A DNA stretch of 35,296 bases from an uncultured Mycoplasmatota bacterium. Lineage in GTDB: Bacteria; Bacillota_I; Bacilli_A; RF39; UBA660. Below the pieces are notes generated by a model. It was not told where the DNA came from. It searched no databases and saw only the letters and a program-made list of their open reading frames with translations. The DNA is taken from positions 1 to 35,296 of the forward strand of contig CAMZCT010000019.1 of the NCBI GenBank assembly GCA_947305065.1, in the 5' to 3' direction. Of this stretch, positions 8,480-17,263 are shown piece by piece (position 1 is the stretch's first letter; the number at the start of each line of letters is the position of its first letter). The translations under genes were made by a program, and so were the position numbers.

Positions 8480-9136
8480 ATGAAAAAGAAACTTAATATA
8501 GTTATTTCTTTAATAGGAGTTATTTTGTTAGTATTAGGATATTTAGAATATAATAAATATCATAATGAACAAAATTCTTATGGAGTAGTTGAAGCTACTA
8601 TAAATGAAGTAAAAGTTAATGGTGATAGAACTATTGTAGGTTTTGAATTTTTATTAAATGAGAATTATTATTTTACTAGTATAACTACGGAAGAAAGTTT
8701 TGAAGTAGGAGATAAAGCGAAGATATTTTATTTAAAAAATAATCCGGAATCTTGTAAATTGAGTTTAATGACAGCGACTAAGGCATTTATGTATTTCATA
8801 TGTGGAATATTAATATTCTTATTAGGATTTGTAATGGTTGTGAAAAGATTCTTGATAAATATTAGGATTAAACATTTAAAAAAGAAAGGTTTGTTAGTTA
8901 AAGCGACAATACAAGAGGTTTTAGTAGTAAATAAGAATAGAGGTAAGAATCCTTATAAAATAAGAGCGTGTTATAATAATCCTCAAGATAATAAGAACTA
9001 TTTCTTTGTTAGTGAAGAGGAAGAAACAGATTTGAAGGATTTAGTAAGTAAAAACAATATTCAGTATATAAATGTTTATATTAACAAAAAGAATACTGAC
9101 GATTATTATGTCGATATAGAAAGTATTAAATTATGA
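8480..9136 (+). CDS. DUF3592-like membrane protein
   Basis: A 218-residue protein with two membrane segments (about residues 5-22 and 99-122) and an exposed loop between them. The loop has the pattern of DUF3592 domains: YGVVEATINEV, VGFEFLLNENYYFTS, then FEVGDKAKIFYLKNNPESCKL, and the second soluble part again begins VKATIQEVLVV. The function of DUF3592 is unknown. The start is ATG 8480; the AGGTGAT ribosome binding site includes an in-frame GTG (8471). It overlaps the lysozyme gene by 4 nt (ATGA). Confidence 0.7.
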   Translation: MKKKLNIVISLIGVILLVLGYLEYNKYHNEQNSYGVVEATINEVKVNGDRTIVGFEFLLNENYYFTSITTEESFEVGDKAKIFYLKNNPESCKLSLMTATKAFMYFICGILIFLLGFVMVVKRFLINIRIKHLKKKGLLVKATIQEVLVVNKNRGKNPYKIRACYNNPQDNKNYFFVSEEEETDLKDLVSKNNIQYINVYINKKNTDDYYVDIESIKL

Positions 9137-10386
9137 AGAATAAGAAAGCAATAATAAGTATAATTATAGTATGTCTTATATTGAATTTATTTTTTATACT
9201 TGGTGTTATAGTACCAAGAGTACATATGAAGAATGTTAAAAGAAAAGAAGAGATAAGACAAAGAGAGTTAATTAAGAATGCTAAAATAGAAGTAACATTA
9301 AAAGATGATTTTAATATACCTTTTGCTAAAGAAGTAAAAGTATCAGATATGATAGAGAGTATAAATGGGGAAATAGTTAATGATAAGCTAATTAATACAT
9401 CTTCTTTGGGAGTAAAAGAAGTTAGTTTTGAGTTTGTTAACGATGAAAATATTAAAGTACCTTATAAATATAATATTAATGTATTTGATGATGTACCTCC
9501 TCTTATATGGATGGGAGGAACTCTAGCAATTGAAAAAGGTGATACTGAAAAACTAGAAGATAAAATAATGTGTGCTGATAATGAAACAGCTAGACCACAT
9601 TGTTATGTAGAAGGAGATTATGATCCTAATACAGTAGGTAAGTATAATCTGGTTATGAAAGCAATAGATAATAGTGGGAATGAAGCAAGTAAAGAATTTG
9701 TTTTAAATGTTTATGAGCCAAATCCAGAAGGAAAAAAGAGTACTTCTGGAGATAGCATAACTAATTATAGCGATATAGTTAAATATTATAAGAAGGAAAA
9801 TACTAGTATAGGTATAGATGTATCAGGATGGCAAGGAGAAATAGATTTTCAAAAAGTTAAAGATGCTGGTGTAGAGTTTGTTTTTATTAAAGTAGGTGGA
9901 GAAAAAGGTATAGATGGAGAATATTATGTTGATTCTAAGTTTATACGGAATATAGAAGGATTTAATAGTGTAGGAATACCTGTAGGTGTTTATATATTTT
10001 CTTATGCTAAGAATAAAGATCAAGCTAAAGAAGAAGCTTTATGGGTAATAGAACAGATAAAGAATTATAAAGTAGAATTGCCTTTAGTTTTTGACTGGGA
10101 AAACTGGGGTGGATTTAATGACTTTAATATGAGTTTGTTTGATTTATCAGAAGCAGCTAAAGAATTTATAAGGATTGCTAATGATAATGGTTATAAAGGG
10201 GCTACTTATGGTAGCAAAACTTATTTAGAAAAAGTATGGTTAAATGTACCAGGTATTATCTGGGTAGCACATTATAATAATGAGACTAGTTATCAAGGGC
10301 ATACTTTTTGGCAAATATGTGATGATGGGGTAATAGATGGAATAAATGGTAAAGTTGATATAGATATTTGGTACAAGGAAGGATGA
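9133..10386 (+). CDS. Membrane-anchored GH25 muramidase (lysozyme)
   Basis: A 417-residue envelope enzyme that should cleave the MurNAc-GlcNAc bond of peptidoglycan. Residues 5-29 form an N-terminal signal anchor. Residues about 45-200 look like Ig-like (DUF5011-type) domains, ending with KYNLVMKAIDNSGNEASKEFVLNVYE. The GH25 domain runs from about 225 to the end, starting GIDVSGWQGEIDF with D229, then FIKVGG and the catalytic D-x-E pair D321/E323 (VFDWENW), and ending with the family's FWQICDDG and DIDIW. The start overlaps the upstream stop (ATGA). The gene is the third of a consecutive envelope trio in the exoA operon and may act in wall remodelling. Confidence 0.92.
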   Translation: MKNKKAIISIIIVCLILNLFFILGVIVPRVHMKNVKRKEEIRQRELIKNAKIEVTLKDDFNIPFAKEVKVSDMIESINGEIVNDKLINTSSLGVKEVSFEFVNDENIKVPYKYNINVFDDVPPLIWMGGTLAIEKGDTEKLEDKIMCADNETARPHCYVEGDYDPNTVGKYNLVMKAIDNSGNEASKEFVLNVYEPNPEGKKSTSGDSITNYSDIVKYYKKENTSIGIDVSGWQGEIDFQKVKDAGVEFVFIKVGGEKGIDGEYYVDSKFIRNIEGFNSVGIPVGVYIFSYAKNKDQAKEEALWVIEQIKNYKVELPLVFDWENWGGFNDFNMSLFDLSEAAKEFIRIANDNGYKGATYGSKTYLEKVWLNVPGIIWVAHYNNETSYQGHTFWQICDDGVIDGINGKVDIDIWYKEG

Positions 10387-10390
10387 TACA

Positions 10391-10773
10391 ATGAAAAAAT
10401 TAACAATAGGGATATTTAATGATTCTTTCTTTCCAATGATGGATAGAGCAGTTACTTGGAATACAATTTTGAAACCAGCTTATGAACAAAGTAAAGCTAT
10501 AGTACTTGATAGATATACAACTAGTAGTCTTATTTATCAAGCTGCTCTTATAGAAGATATTGAACAAAGGAAAGACTTTATAGATTATATTACAGATTTT
10601 GAATATAATAAGTTAGGAATACAAAAACCAGATCATGTAGTTTTCTTATATGCACCGTGTTTATAGCAGATTATCTTTCTTGGGACAAAATTCAATGTAA
10701 TAAGGGGGATGAAATGAGTAGTATAGAAGATATTCATGAAATGGTATATAATTTAGTTAAAAAGAGAAGGTGA
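10391..10773 (+). pseudogene. Decayed thymidylate kinase with a glycosyltransferase-like start
   Basis: The first about 18 codons (IGIFNDSFFPMMD) look like the N-terminus of a GT4 glycosyltransferase. From about codon 22 the sequence is dTMP kinase: LKPAYEQSKAIVLDRYTTSS contains the family's DRYTTSS motif, then DFEYNKLGIQKPDHVVFLYAP. At about 10656 the reading frame breaks and hits TAG at 10664-10666. In the next frame, 10666-10773 encodes a tmk-type C-terminus (ADYLSWDKIQCNKGDE, then SIEDIHEMVYN) ending at TGA 10771-10773. About 30 residues of the lid region are missing at the break, and the P-loop domain is missing at the front. Two deletions therefore joined parts of two genes. It sits 4 nt after the lysozyme gene and 4 nt before mscS. 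Confidence 0.75.
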
Positions 10774-10777
10774 TTTG

Positions 10778-11575
10778 ATGAATGACTTTATAAAAACTAT
10801 AGATAAGGTATTAAGTAATAATTTGGTTAAATCGGTAATAATAATTACAGTTAGTTTAATACTATATAAAATATTATCTAATATTTTATTAAATAAAACT
10901 AAAAAGATAAAAGTAGTAGAAAGTAATAAAGGTCAAACTTATGTTAAACTTGCTAATAGTGCTTTAAAATATGCTTTTATAGTAATAACTTTTATAATGG
11001 TATTACAAGCTAATAATATTAATGTTACTTCTATGATAGCTGGATTAGGATTGGTTGGAGCTGGTCTTGTTTTAGCTGTTCAAGATGCTTTAAAAGATAT
11101 TATTAGAGGATTTAGTATAATATCAGATTCTTATTTTAAAGTTGGAGATATTGTTAAATATGGGGATGTTGAAGGTAAAGTAATAACATTAGGAATAAAG
11201 ACAACAAAGATTAAAAGTATCATAACTGGTAATGTTATATCAATTGCTAATAGAAATATTGAACAAGTAGAAGTTGTCTCAAATAATATCTATTTCAATA
11301 TACCTTTGTCATATGAACTGAAACAAAGTAAGGTAGATAAGGTGTTAGAGAACATCGTCGAAGAAATTAAAAAACTAGATAATATAAAAGAATGTAATTA
11401 TCTAGGACCTAATAATTTAAATGATTCATCAATAGATTATTTAATTGGTATAGAAGTAGGTGATAATGATAAGAAGAGACAAAGTAGAAGAGATTCTTTA
11501 AAAACTATATTATTAGTATTAGAGAAGAATAATATTGAAATACCATATAATCAATTGGATGTACATAGTAAGTAG
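10778..11575 (+). CDS. mscS: Small-conductance mechanosensitive channel, MscS family
   Basis: A 265-residue MscS-type channel for osmotic downshock. Three membrane segments are visible (about residues 18-38, 64-84 and 88-110). The third is the pore helix with the alternating Gly/Ala pattern GLGLVGAGLVLAVQDALKDIIRGF, the MscS hallmark. The beta domain follows (FKVGDIVKYGDVEGKVITLGIKTTKIK and GNVISIANRNIEQ), then a C-terminal alpha/beta part. The start is ATG 10778 with AAGGTGAT upstream inside the end of the tmk remnant; TTG 10775 is possible. It lies in the exoA operon. Confidence 0.92.
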   Translation: MNDFIKTIDKVLSNNLVKSVIIITVSLILYKILSNILLNKTKKIKVVESNKGQTYVKLANSALKYAFIVITFIMVLQANNINVTSMIAGLGLVGAGLVLAVQDALKDIIRGFSIISDSYFKVGDIVKYGDVEGKVITLGIKTTKIKSIITGNVISIANRNIEQVEVVSNNIYFNIPLSYELKQSKVDKVLENIVEEIKKLDNIKECNYLGPNNLNDSSIDYLIGIEVGDNDKKRQSRRDSLKTILLVLEKNNIEIPYNQLDVHSK

Positions 11576-11589
11576 AATGGAGATGTATT

Positions 11590-12225
11590 ATGATAATAAA
11601 TAAAAATCTAAAAAAATATATTGAGGAACATATTTTCCCAGAATATAGTAAAAATGATTCTGGACATGATGTTAATAGGGTAAAGCATGTTATTGAAAGG
11701 AGTCTTAGACTTGCGGAACAGTTTGAAGACATAAACTATGATATGGTTTATACCATAGCTGCTTATCATGATATTGGACATCATATTGATGCTAAACATC
11801 ATGAAATAGTATCGGGTGATATGTTATTAGCAGATGAAAATCTTAAGAAGTTCTTTAATGAGGATGAGATAAAGATTATGGCTGAAGCTGTATATGATCA
11901 TAGAGCAAGTTCTTCTAAAGAGCCTAGAAGTATATACGGTAAGATTGTGGCTTCAGCAGATAGAGTTACAAGAGTAGAAGACGCTTTAACAATGACATAT
12001 GCATATAGAGTAACAAATAGTCCGGATTCTTCTTTAGAAGAAATGATTGAGGATTCTCGTCAACATTTAATTAATAAATTTGGTAAAGATGGATATTCAA
12101 ATGAAAAAATGTATGTTGAAGATTTGGAATTTAAAAAGTTTATAAAAGATATATCTGATCTAGCTAATAATAAAGAAGAGTTTAGAAGAAAGTATATTGA
12201 AGTAAATAAAATAAAGGAAGACTGA
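11590..12225 (+). CDS. HD-domain phosphohydrolase
   Basis: A 211-residue soluble protein of the HD superfamily of metal-dependent phosphohydrolases. Metal ligands are visible: a first His (H26 in SGHD or H33 in KHV), the HD pair H60-D61 (AAYHDIGHH), a further His H104 (VYDHRAS), and D124 in ASADRVTR. The layout resembles small stand-alone HD proteins that act on nucleotides or phosphoesters; the substrate cannot be told. TGGAGATG precedes the ATG by 5 nt. It is the last gene of the exoA operon; its TGA stop is in the loop of the shared terminator. Confidence 0.85.
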   Translation: MIINKNLKKYIEEHIFPEYSKNDSGHDVNRVKHVIERSLRLAEQFEDINYDMVYTIAAYHDIGHHIDAKHHEIVSGDMLLADENLKKFFNEDEIKIMAEAVYDHRASSSKEPRSIYGKIVASADRVTRVEDALTMTYAYRVTNSPDSSLEEMIEDSRQHLINKFGKDGYSNEKMYVEDLEFKKFIKDISDLANNKEEFRRKYIEVNKIKED

Positions 12226-12245
12226 GGTCTTCCCTTTATTGTTTA
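12210..12245. terminator. Bidirectional terminator between HD gene and ABC exporter
   Basis: AATAAAGG...AAGAC pairs with GTCTT...CCTTTATT around a TGAG loop with one bulge. There are T-rich runs on both sides, so it can end the + operon and the - strand ABC gene. The HD gene's TGA stop lies at the loop. Confidence 0.75.
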
Positions 12246-12247
12246 TA

Positions 12248-13981
12248 TTAATTTTTTTTCTCTATTTCTGATTCATATAATTGTTTATATTCTGGACAAT
12301 TCTTTAATAAATCTTTATGAGTCCCTTCCGCTTCAATCCTACCATTATTTAAGAATAAAATACGATCTGAATTAATAATAGTAGATAAACGATGAGCGAT
12401 TATTAAAATAGTATATTGGTTTTTCATATTTTCAATAGCTTTTTGAATATGATCTTGAGTTTCGTTATCTAATGCGCTTGTTGCTTCATCAAAGAGAATT
12501 ATTTCGGTTTTTTGAATTAAAGCTCTAGCTATTGCTAATCTTTGTTTTTGACCACCTGATAGAGTGATGCCACCTTCACCAACTATAGTGTCATATTTAT
12601 CTTTTAATCCTTCGACAAATTCATCTAAGCACGCCATTTGACATGCTTCTTTTATTTCTTCATCGGTTACATCTTCTTTAACTAATTGAAGATTTTCTTT
12701 AATACTTACATTAAATATATAAGGACTTTGACTGATGATGGTTATATTACTACGAATAGAGTCTTTATCTAATTCTTTAAGATCTACACCATCGATAGTA
12801 ATTTTTCCTTGGTATTCAGGATACATTTTACATAGTAAATTAAATATAGTAGTTTTACCAGCTCCACTTTTACCTACGAAGGCGACTGTTTCATTAGCTT
12901 TAATTTTAAAACTTAGATTATTTAATAATATGTTTTCTTCTTTATAACTGAAAGTAACGTTTTTAAATTCAAAGTTACCTTCTACGTTATCTAAATGTTT
13001 ATTACCAAATTTTTCTTTTTTAAATTCTTTATTATCGATAAGAGAGAATACTCTTGAACAAGAAACATTAAAATCAACCATAGAATCTAAGAATTCACTA
13101 ATAATCATTGTTACATAACTTGTATTACCGGAATAATGATATACTACTAGAGCGATTGTTGGCGTCATATGTTTTTCACTCATTAAATAAACTAATAAGA
13201 TGATTAATCCTAGTTCTGATATATCACGAACGATATTACCTATGTATTGTATCGTTCTATTAATTTTAGTGGCGCGGAATCTTTCTTCATTGGCATCTTT
13301 TATTCTTAGTTCTAATTTTTTTATAAAACTTTGTTCAGAGTTTAACATTTTAATATCTCTTATACCACGAATCATTTCACCAATGAAACCAGTTCTTATT
13401 TCATCTTTCATTTTTACTTGTTTTTCATTTTTTGTTCTTTCACTAGATCTTTTTTTATCGATTAGGAAAGTAATTATTGCTATAAATAGTAGATAAACAA
13501 AACAAATTTTATTAATGATAAAGACAGCTATAAAAATACCTATATTTTTGAAAGCTTCTGCTACGTGATAACCTAAGCTATTAAATATATCAGATAATTC
13601 ACTTGCGTCTTTTGTAAATCTTGATATGAAAACACCAGAACTATTATCGTCGATTGACTTGTTTTCTAATTTTAATACTTCTTTACCTAAATCAGTTTCT
13701 AAAGAACCAAGTGTTTCTCGGTAAATATGTCCTGATAAAATAGTATTGGAATAAGTAGTGAAACTCTGTAGTGATTCAATAAAGAAGATAACAAAACCCG
13801 TTATAACTATTTGATAAAAGTTACTATTTGTAAGGAGAACAATTATCTTAGCAGCTACGACAGGAAGGATTATACCATTAGCTATATTAATTAATAGACA
13901 AAAATAGTATAAGAATAATCTTCCTTTTTGAGATTTACTATATTTCCAAACTCTTTTTAAGTTGTTAATAAATTCTTTCAT
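12248..13981 (-). CDS. ABC exporter, fused permease and ATPase half-transporter
   Basis: A 577-residue ABC exporter of type IV fold, likely a homodimer. Six membrane helices lie in residues 1-300, with GIRDIKMLNSEQ as the usual intracellular coupling region. The ATPase domain has Walker A GKSGAGKT (about 364-371), Q-loop, signature LSGGQKQR (about 471), Walker B IILFDEATSALD and the H-loop IIAHRLST. The substrate cannot be deduced; families of this shape export lipids, peptides or drugs. It is the only - strand gene. It has its own consensus-like promoter with a dyad over the -10, so it is probably regulated. GAGGATAGGA upstream of the ATG is the ribosome binding site. Confidence 0.92.
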   Translation of the reverse strand: MKEFINNLKRVWKYSKSQKGRLFLYYFCLLINIANGIILPVVAAKIIVLLTNSNFYQIVITGFVIFFIESLQSFTTYSNTILSGHIYRETLGSLETDLGKEVLKLENKSIDDNSSGVFISRFTKDASELSDIFNSLGYHVAEAFKNIGIFIAVFIINKICFVYLLFIAIITFLIDKKRSSERTKNEKQVKMKDEIRTGFIGEMIRGIRDIKMLNSEQSFIKKLELRIKDANEERFRATKINRTIQYIGNIVRDISELGLIILLVYLMSEKHMTPTIALVVYHYSGNTSYVTMIISEFLDSMVDFNVSCSRVFSLIDNKEFKKEKFGNKHLDNVEGNFEFKNVTFSYKEENILLNNLSFKIKANETVAFVGKSGAGKTTIFNLLCKMYPEYQGKITIDGVDLKELDKDSIRSNITIISQSPYIFNVSIKENLQLVKEDVTDEEIKEACQMACLDEFVEGLKDKYDTIVGEGGITLSGGQKQRLAIARALIQKTEIILFDEATSALDNETQDHIQKAIENMKNQYTILIIAHRLSTIINSDRILFLNNGRIEAEGTHKDLLKNCPEYKQLYESEIEKKN

Positions 13982-13996
13982 CTAATCAGTCCTATC

Positions 13997-14020
13997 CTCT
14001 AAATTATAATTGCTTTAGAG
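13997..14020. promoter_or_regulatory. Possible operator: inverted repeat around the ABC exporter -10
   Basis: CTCTAAA at 13997-14003 and TTTAGAG at 14014-14020 are perfect 7-bp inverted arms, 10 nt apart, flanking the -10 of the exporter promoter. The placement suits a dimeric repressor such as a MarR-, PadR- or GntR-type protein, but no regulator gene lies nearby. Confidence 0.4.
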
Positions 14021-14031
14021 TTTTTATACAA
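14003..14031 (-). promoter_or_regulatory. Promoter of the ABC exporter
   Basis: On the - strand: TTGTAT (14031-14026), exactly 17 nt, TATAAT (14008-14003). It is one of the best sigma-A matches in the window. Confidence 0.75.
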
Positions 14032-14095
14032 GATGAAATAAAAAGTAATATTTGTTTTTTCGTCAATTTTGGTACTATTTATTATTAACATGTTG

Positions 14096-14104
14096 TGTTA
14101 TAAT
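14096..14104 (+). promoter_or_regulatory. Extended -10 promoter of the prepilin gene
   Basis: TGT-TATAAT, 22 nt before ATG 14127; no clear -35. It rules out the upstream in-frame start at 14052. Confidence 0.5.
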
Positions 14105-14126
14105 AAATATCAGGATAGTGGTTTAT

Positions 14127-16784
14127 ATGAAAAATAAAAATGGTTTTACTTTAGTAGAAATATTAGCAGTAGTAGCAATTCTTGCTATACTTGCTACAGC
14201 TGCAGGTATGGCAGTTGTATCTATTATGCAAGGACAAAAACAAAGATTAGCATATACAGCTGAACAAAATATTGCGGAAGCAGCTTTGTCTTTTTATGCT
14301 AGTAAGAATAACAGATTTATTAAAGCATGTACTAGTAGTGAAGATGGATCATATGTAATTATTAGTCAGAAGAATGTAGAGGATGCTAATAAATATCTTA
14401 GAGAAACCAAATATTCTGGTATTAGTGGGGAACAGTTATATAATGAAATGAAACTGTATTCAGCTAATCTTAATGGGGAACCATCAAAAAAATATGAATT
14501 AAGTGAATATATAAATGTAAGCAATTATTCTTGTTATAACACAATAACAGTTGGGGAATTAATGGAAAAAGGTTTAATTAATGATCCCGATGGAATGTGT
14601 AATAAAGCTTCATTGGTATTCATATATCGAAGAACAGATGCTAAAAATACGGCAGGTTTTTTAGATAGTGTTCAAGAAGAGGGAATTTGTAAAAGTGATA
14701 GAAGACAAGAAAGAGGACCAGCTATTACGATATCACCTTTTGCTGATTTTTCATTTTCTACTGATAAGAAGGTCACTATAACTATAATAACTGAAGCAAC
14801 AAATTTAAAACCAAGCTTTACAATGAGCTATGCTTTATCAAATAACAATACTAAAAAACCAAAGGATTCTGAATGGAGAACTTTGGAGTTTACTGATAAT
14901 GAAGCTAAAAAAGCTAGAGCTAGTATAGATTTAGGTAATTTAAAAGATATTAAATATTTATGGATAAAAAGTGACGGGGAGATAGACGATGAAAAGAATA
15001 AAATATCTACTACTATAGCTGGACCATATGCTTTTATTCCTACACCAGAGGTGACTTATAAATTAAATGGTGGTAGTTCAGGTACTTGTCCTACTAGTAA
15101 AAAGGTAGTATTTAGTCGTCCTTATGGAAAAAACGTAGCAGGTGAGCCAGAACCTCTTTGTGAGCCATCTAGAACCGGTTATAATTTCGGTGGATGGCTT
15201 TATGCAGATACAAATATAGAAATAACGGATGATACAATAGTTAACGATAAGAATAATCATGATTTAAATGCAAAATGGGAAGCTAAAACATATACTATTA
15301 ATTTAAATAATAGTGGAGCAACAACTAATGCTACGCCTTCTGCAATGAGTATTAAGTATGATCAATCAGATTTACAATATTCTACATATACCGCCCCTTC
15401 AAGAACATATAAGGTTAGTGGTTTTGGGGTTAGCGATGCTAGAAAATCTACTGGTGCTACAGTAAGTTCTACTGCTGATATATTTAGTGATTATGGATTT
15501 AAAGGCTGGTATACGAATAGTGTAATTGGTGATAAAATAATAACTAATAGTGCAACACCAGCATTAATAGCAGATGTTTCAGGTTATACTAATTCAAGTG
15601 GTAATTGGATAGGACTTAGAGATGCAACTTTCTATGCACAGTGGGAACCTGCTGTAATTACGTTACCTACTATAACTAAGCCAGGATATACATGTGGATG
15701 GTCAAAATCAGCATCAGCTACAACAATTAGCTATGCTAGTGGAGCTTCAATAACACCAAGTAGGGACATGGTATTATATGGTGTTTGTGTACCTTGTACA
15801 TATACTCTTGTATATAATAAGAATAATGAATCGGCTACTGGTACTATGGCAAACACAACATGTACTTATGATTCTGATTGTAAAATTAGAACTAATGCCT
15901 ATTCTTTAAATAATTATACATTTAATGGTTGGAATACAATGAGTAATAAGAGAGGTACTAATTATGCTAATTCAGCAACAGTTAAGAATTTGACATCAAC
16001 TTGTGGTGCAACTATTAATTTATATGCTAATTGGTGTCCAAATTGTCAAGCAGTTTCAAATGGTACTTGTAATCTTAATGTTAATACTGCTGGAACATGT
16101 AGGTATACAACAACATGTAATACTTATTATGAACATAGTGCTGGTACAGAAAATACTAATGCTCCTGTTTGTAACGCCACAAATCATGTTTTAAGATTAA
16201 CATATAGATATTCGAGTGATTTGAAAAAAATAAATTCAAATAACGTAGATAGTTACAAAGAGTGTACTGTTTCAGGAAATGCTTCATGTACAATAAATAT
16301 GCCAACAATTAATAATTTTGGAAATCAGGTATCAAGATGTAATGGAAGCTCTTATAATAAGCTGTTTAGTTTTGTTTGGAAAAAGGGTAGTACCGAAATA
16401 ACGGAAAATAGAATAACTATTTCAGAAAATACGACGATTAATGCTTCAATGTCTCCTAATGCTTCTTATAAGGATTCTAATACCGCATTACAATTATATG
16501 AATGGAGTTGTAATAATCCTAATAAAACGTGTGTAGGTGGAGTAGATGATTGTAATGCTTTATATAGAGTATATCATTCTGATTCACAAACAATTACTAA
16601 AGATGAAGAACATGCAATTAACGAAAAGTCCTATATTAAATGGGATGGTACTTGGGTATATGTTGGCGGAGAGTTATATTTGAGATCTATTGGTGTTGGT
16701 AGTGAAGCTTGTCATGATAATACGCCAAAGATTATACCTTGTGCTACTAACTATCAACCAGCTGGTAAATATAGATGGAGTTAA
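14127..16784 (+). CDS. Large prepilin-type surface protein with InlB-like B-repeats
   Basis: From ATG 14127 the 885-residue protein opens MKNKNGFTLVEILAVVAIL, a type IV prepilin leader: basic start, G/F cleavage site, Glu at +5 and a hydrophobic helix to about residue 35. After a pilin-like region there is a beta-rich part and then at least three Listeria-Bacteroides (InlB B-type, Flg_new) repeats, seen as blocks of YxxNGG/YNKN, GYxFGGW or TFNGWN and LNAKWE/YAQWEP/YANWCP (about residues 310-635). The rest is Cys-, Asn- and Thr-rich with many CxxC-like pairs. Pilins are normally 130-200 residues, so this is a pilin-anchored giant. No pilus assembly genes are in the window. The weak ribosome binding site is inside AGGATAGTGG. 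Confidence 0.85.
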   Translation: MKNKNGFTLVEILAVVAILAILATAAGMAVVSIMQGQKQRLAYTAEQNIAEAALSFYASKNNRFIKACTSSEDGSYVIISQKNVEDANKYLRETKYSGISGEQLYNEMKLYSANLNGEPSKKYELSEYINVSNYSCYNTITVGELMEKGLINDPDGMCNKASLVFIYRRTDAKNTAGFLDSVQEEGICKSDRRQERGPAITISPFADFSFSTDKKVTITIITEATNLKPSFTMSYALSNNNTKKPKDSEWRTLEFTDNEAKKARASIDLGNLKDIKYLWIKSDGEIDDEKNKISTTIAGPYAFIPTPEVTYKLNGGSSGTCPTSKKVVFSRPYGKNVAGEPEPLCEPSRTGYNFGGWLYADTNIEITDDTIVNDKNNHDLNAKWEAKTYTINLNNSGATTNATPSAMSIKYDQSDLQYSTYTAPSRTYKVSGFGVSDARKSTGATVSSTADIFSDYGFKGWYTNSVIGDKIITNSATPALIADVSGYTNSSGNWIGLRDATFYAQWEPAVITLPTITKPGYTCGWSKSASATTISYASGASITPSRDMVLYGVCVPCTYTLVYNKNNESATGTMANTTCTYDSDCKIRTNAYSLNNYTFNGWNTMSNKRGTNYANSATVKNLTSTCGATINLYANWCPNCQAVSNGTCNLNVNTAGTCRYTTTCNTYYEHSAGTENTNAPVCNATNHVLRLTYRYSSDLKKINSNNVDSYKECTVSGNASCTINMPTINNFGNQVSRCNGSSYNKLFSFVWKKGSTEITENRITISENTTINASMSPNASYKDSNTALQLYEWSCNNPNKTCVGGVDDCNALYRVYHSDSQTITKDEEHAINEKSYIKWDGTWVYVGGELYLRSIGVGSEACHDNTPKIIPCATNYQPAGKYRWS

Positions 16785-16787
16785 GAT

Positions 16788-16980
16788 ATGAGAAAAAGTA
16801 GTATAGGAGAAATTATTGCAGGGGGGTAATTTTACTTGTAATTTTTGGAGCAGGATTTTGTTTCTTGTTCTTTTCCTATAGATCTGTTAGTTATATTGAG
16901 TTTTACAAAAAATATAAAGTGTTATTATTTATCATAGTATTATGATAATAATAGGTATTTATTTACTTAATTGGAAATAA
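16788..16980 (+). pseudogene. Frameshifted small TM protein gene behind the prepilin
   Basis: ATG 16788 opens MRKSSIGEIIAGG and ends at TAA 16827-16829, right after a run of six G (16821-16826). With one more G the frame would continue VILLVIFGAGFCFLFFSYRS, a typical membrane segment, up to TGA at about 16942-16944. A second shift there would restore IIIGIYLLNWK up to TAA 16978-16980. So a single-TM or two-TM protein of about 60-65 residues seems broken twice. It starts 3 nt after the prepilin stop, which suggests it was cotranscribed with the prepilin. The G6 run is notable in such AT-rich DNA. Confidence 0.5.
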
Positions 16981-16984
16981 ATAA

Positions 16985-17013
16985 TTGACTTTCTTATGTT
17001 AAAATTGTATACT
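16985..17013 (+). promoter_or_regulatory. Promoter of the ileS T-box transcript
   Basis: TTGACT (16985-16990), exactly 17 nt, TATACT (17008-17013). Transcription would start near 17020, giving a leader of about 240 nt. Confidence 0.8.
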
Positions 17014-17019
17014 TAAACA

Positions 17020-17247
17020 CGTAAAGCAATTGAAGAAGACGGCTTTATTTAAGTAGTTTAAAGAGAACTGATCATTTGGTGTGAGATTGGGAAACGAAAG
17101 AATATAGTGGATCACTTCTGATGTGTTATTTTGAATTTAGTAAAAATAAACGTTACTCGCGTTAAGAGATTGAGTGTATGAATAAGTTCATAAACTAAGG
17201 TGGTACCACGCAATATTTGCGCCCTTAGATTATGAACTTTTTGTTTT
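17020..17247 (+). promoter_or_regulatory. T-box riboswitch leader of ileS
   Basis: Contains the diagnostic T-box sequence AAGGTGGTACCACG (17197-17210), whose GGTACC-type core pairs with the acceptor end of uncharged tRNA. The competing terminator is perfect: 17184-17200 pairs with 17223-17239 (one opposed A-A), then TTTTTGTTTT. Stem I contains the AG-bulge module AGAGAACTG (17051-17070) and GGTGTGAG (17078-17085). ATC at 17111-17113, in TGGATCACTTCTGA on the 3' side of stem I, is the likely Ile specifier codon. Uncharged tRNA-Ile should favour the antiterminator and turn on ileS. Confidence 0.9.
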
Positions 17248-17263
17248 GATAGGAGGAATAGAA

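Noticed and set aside
12735..13496. Two + strand ORFs inside the ABC exporter
   Set aside because: Antisense shadows of a gene with clear ABC motifs on the - strand.
16003..16194. 63-codon ORF in the second frame of the prepilin gene
   Set aside because: Out-of-frame shadow; the prepilin frame has repeat motifs and no breaks here.
17020..17247. Small protein gene between the prepilin and ileS
   Set aside because: The segment is explained by a promoter, a T-box leader and its terminator.
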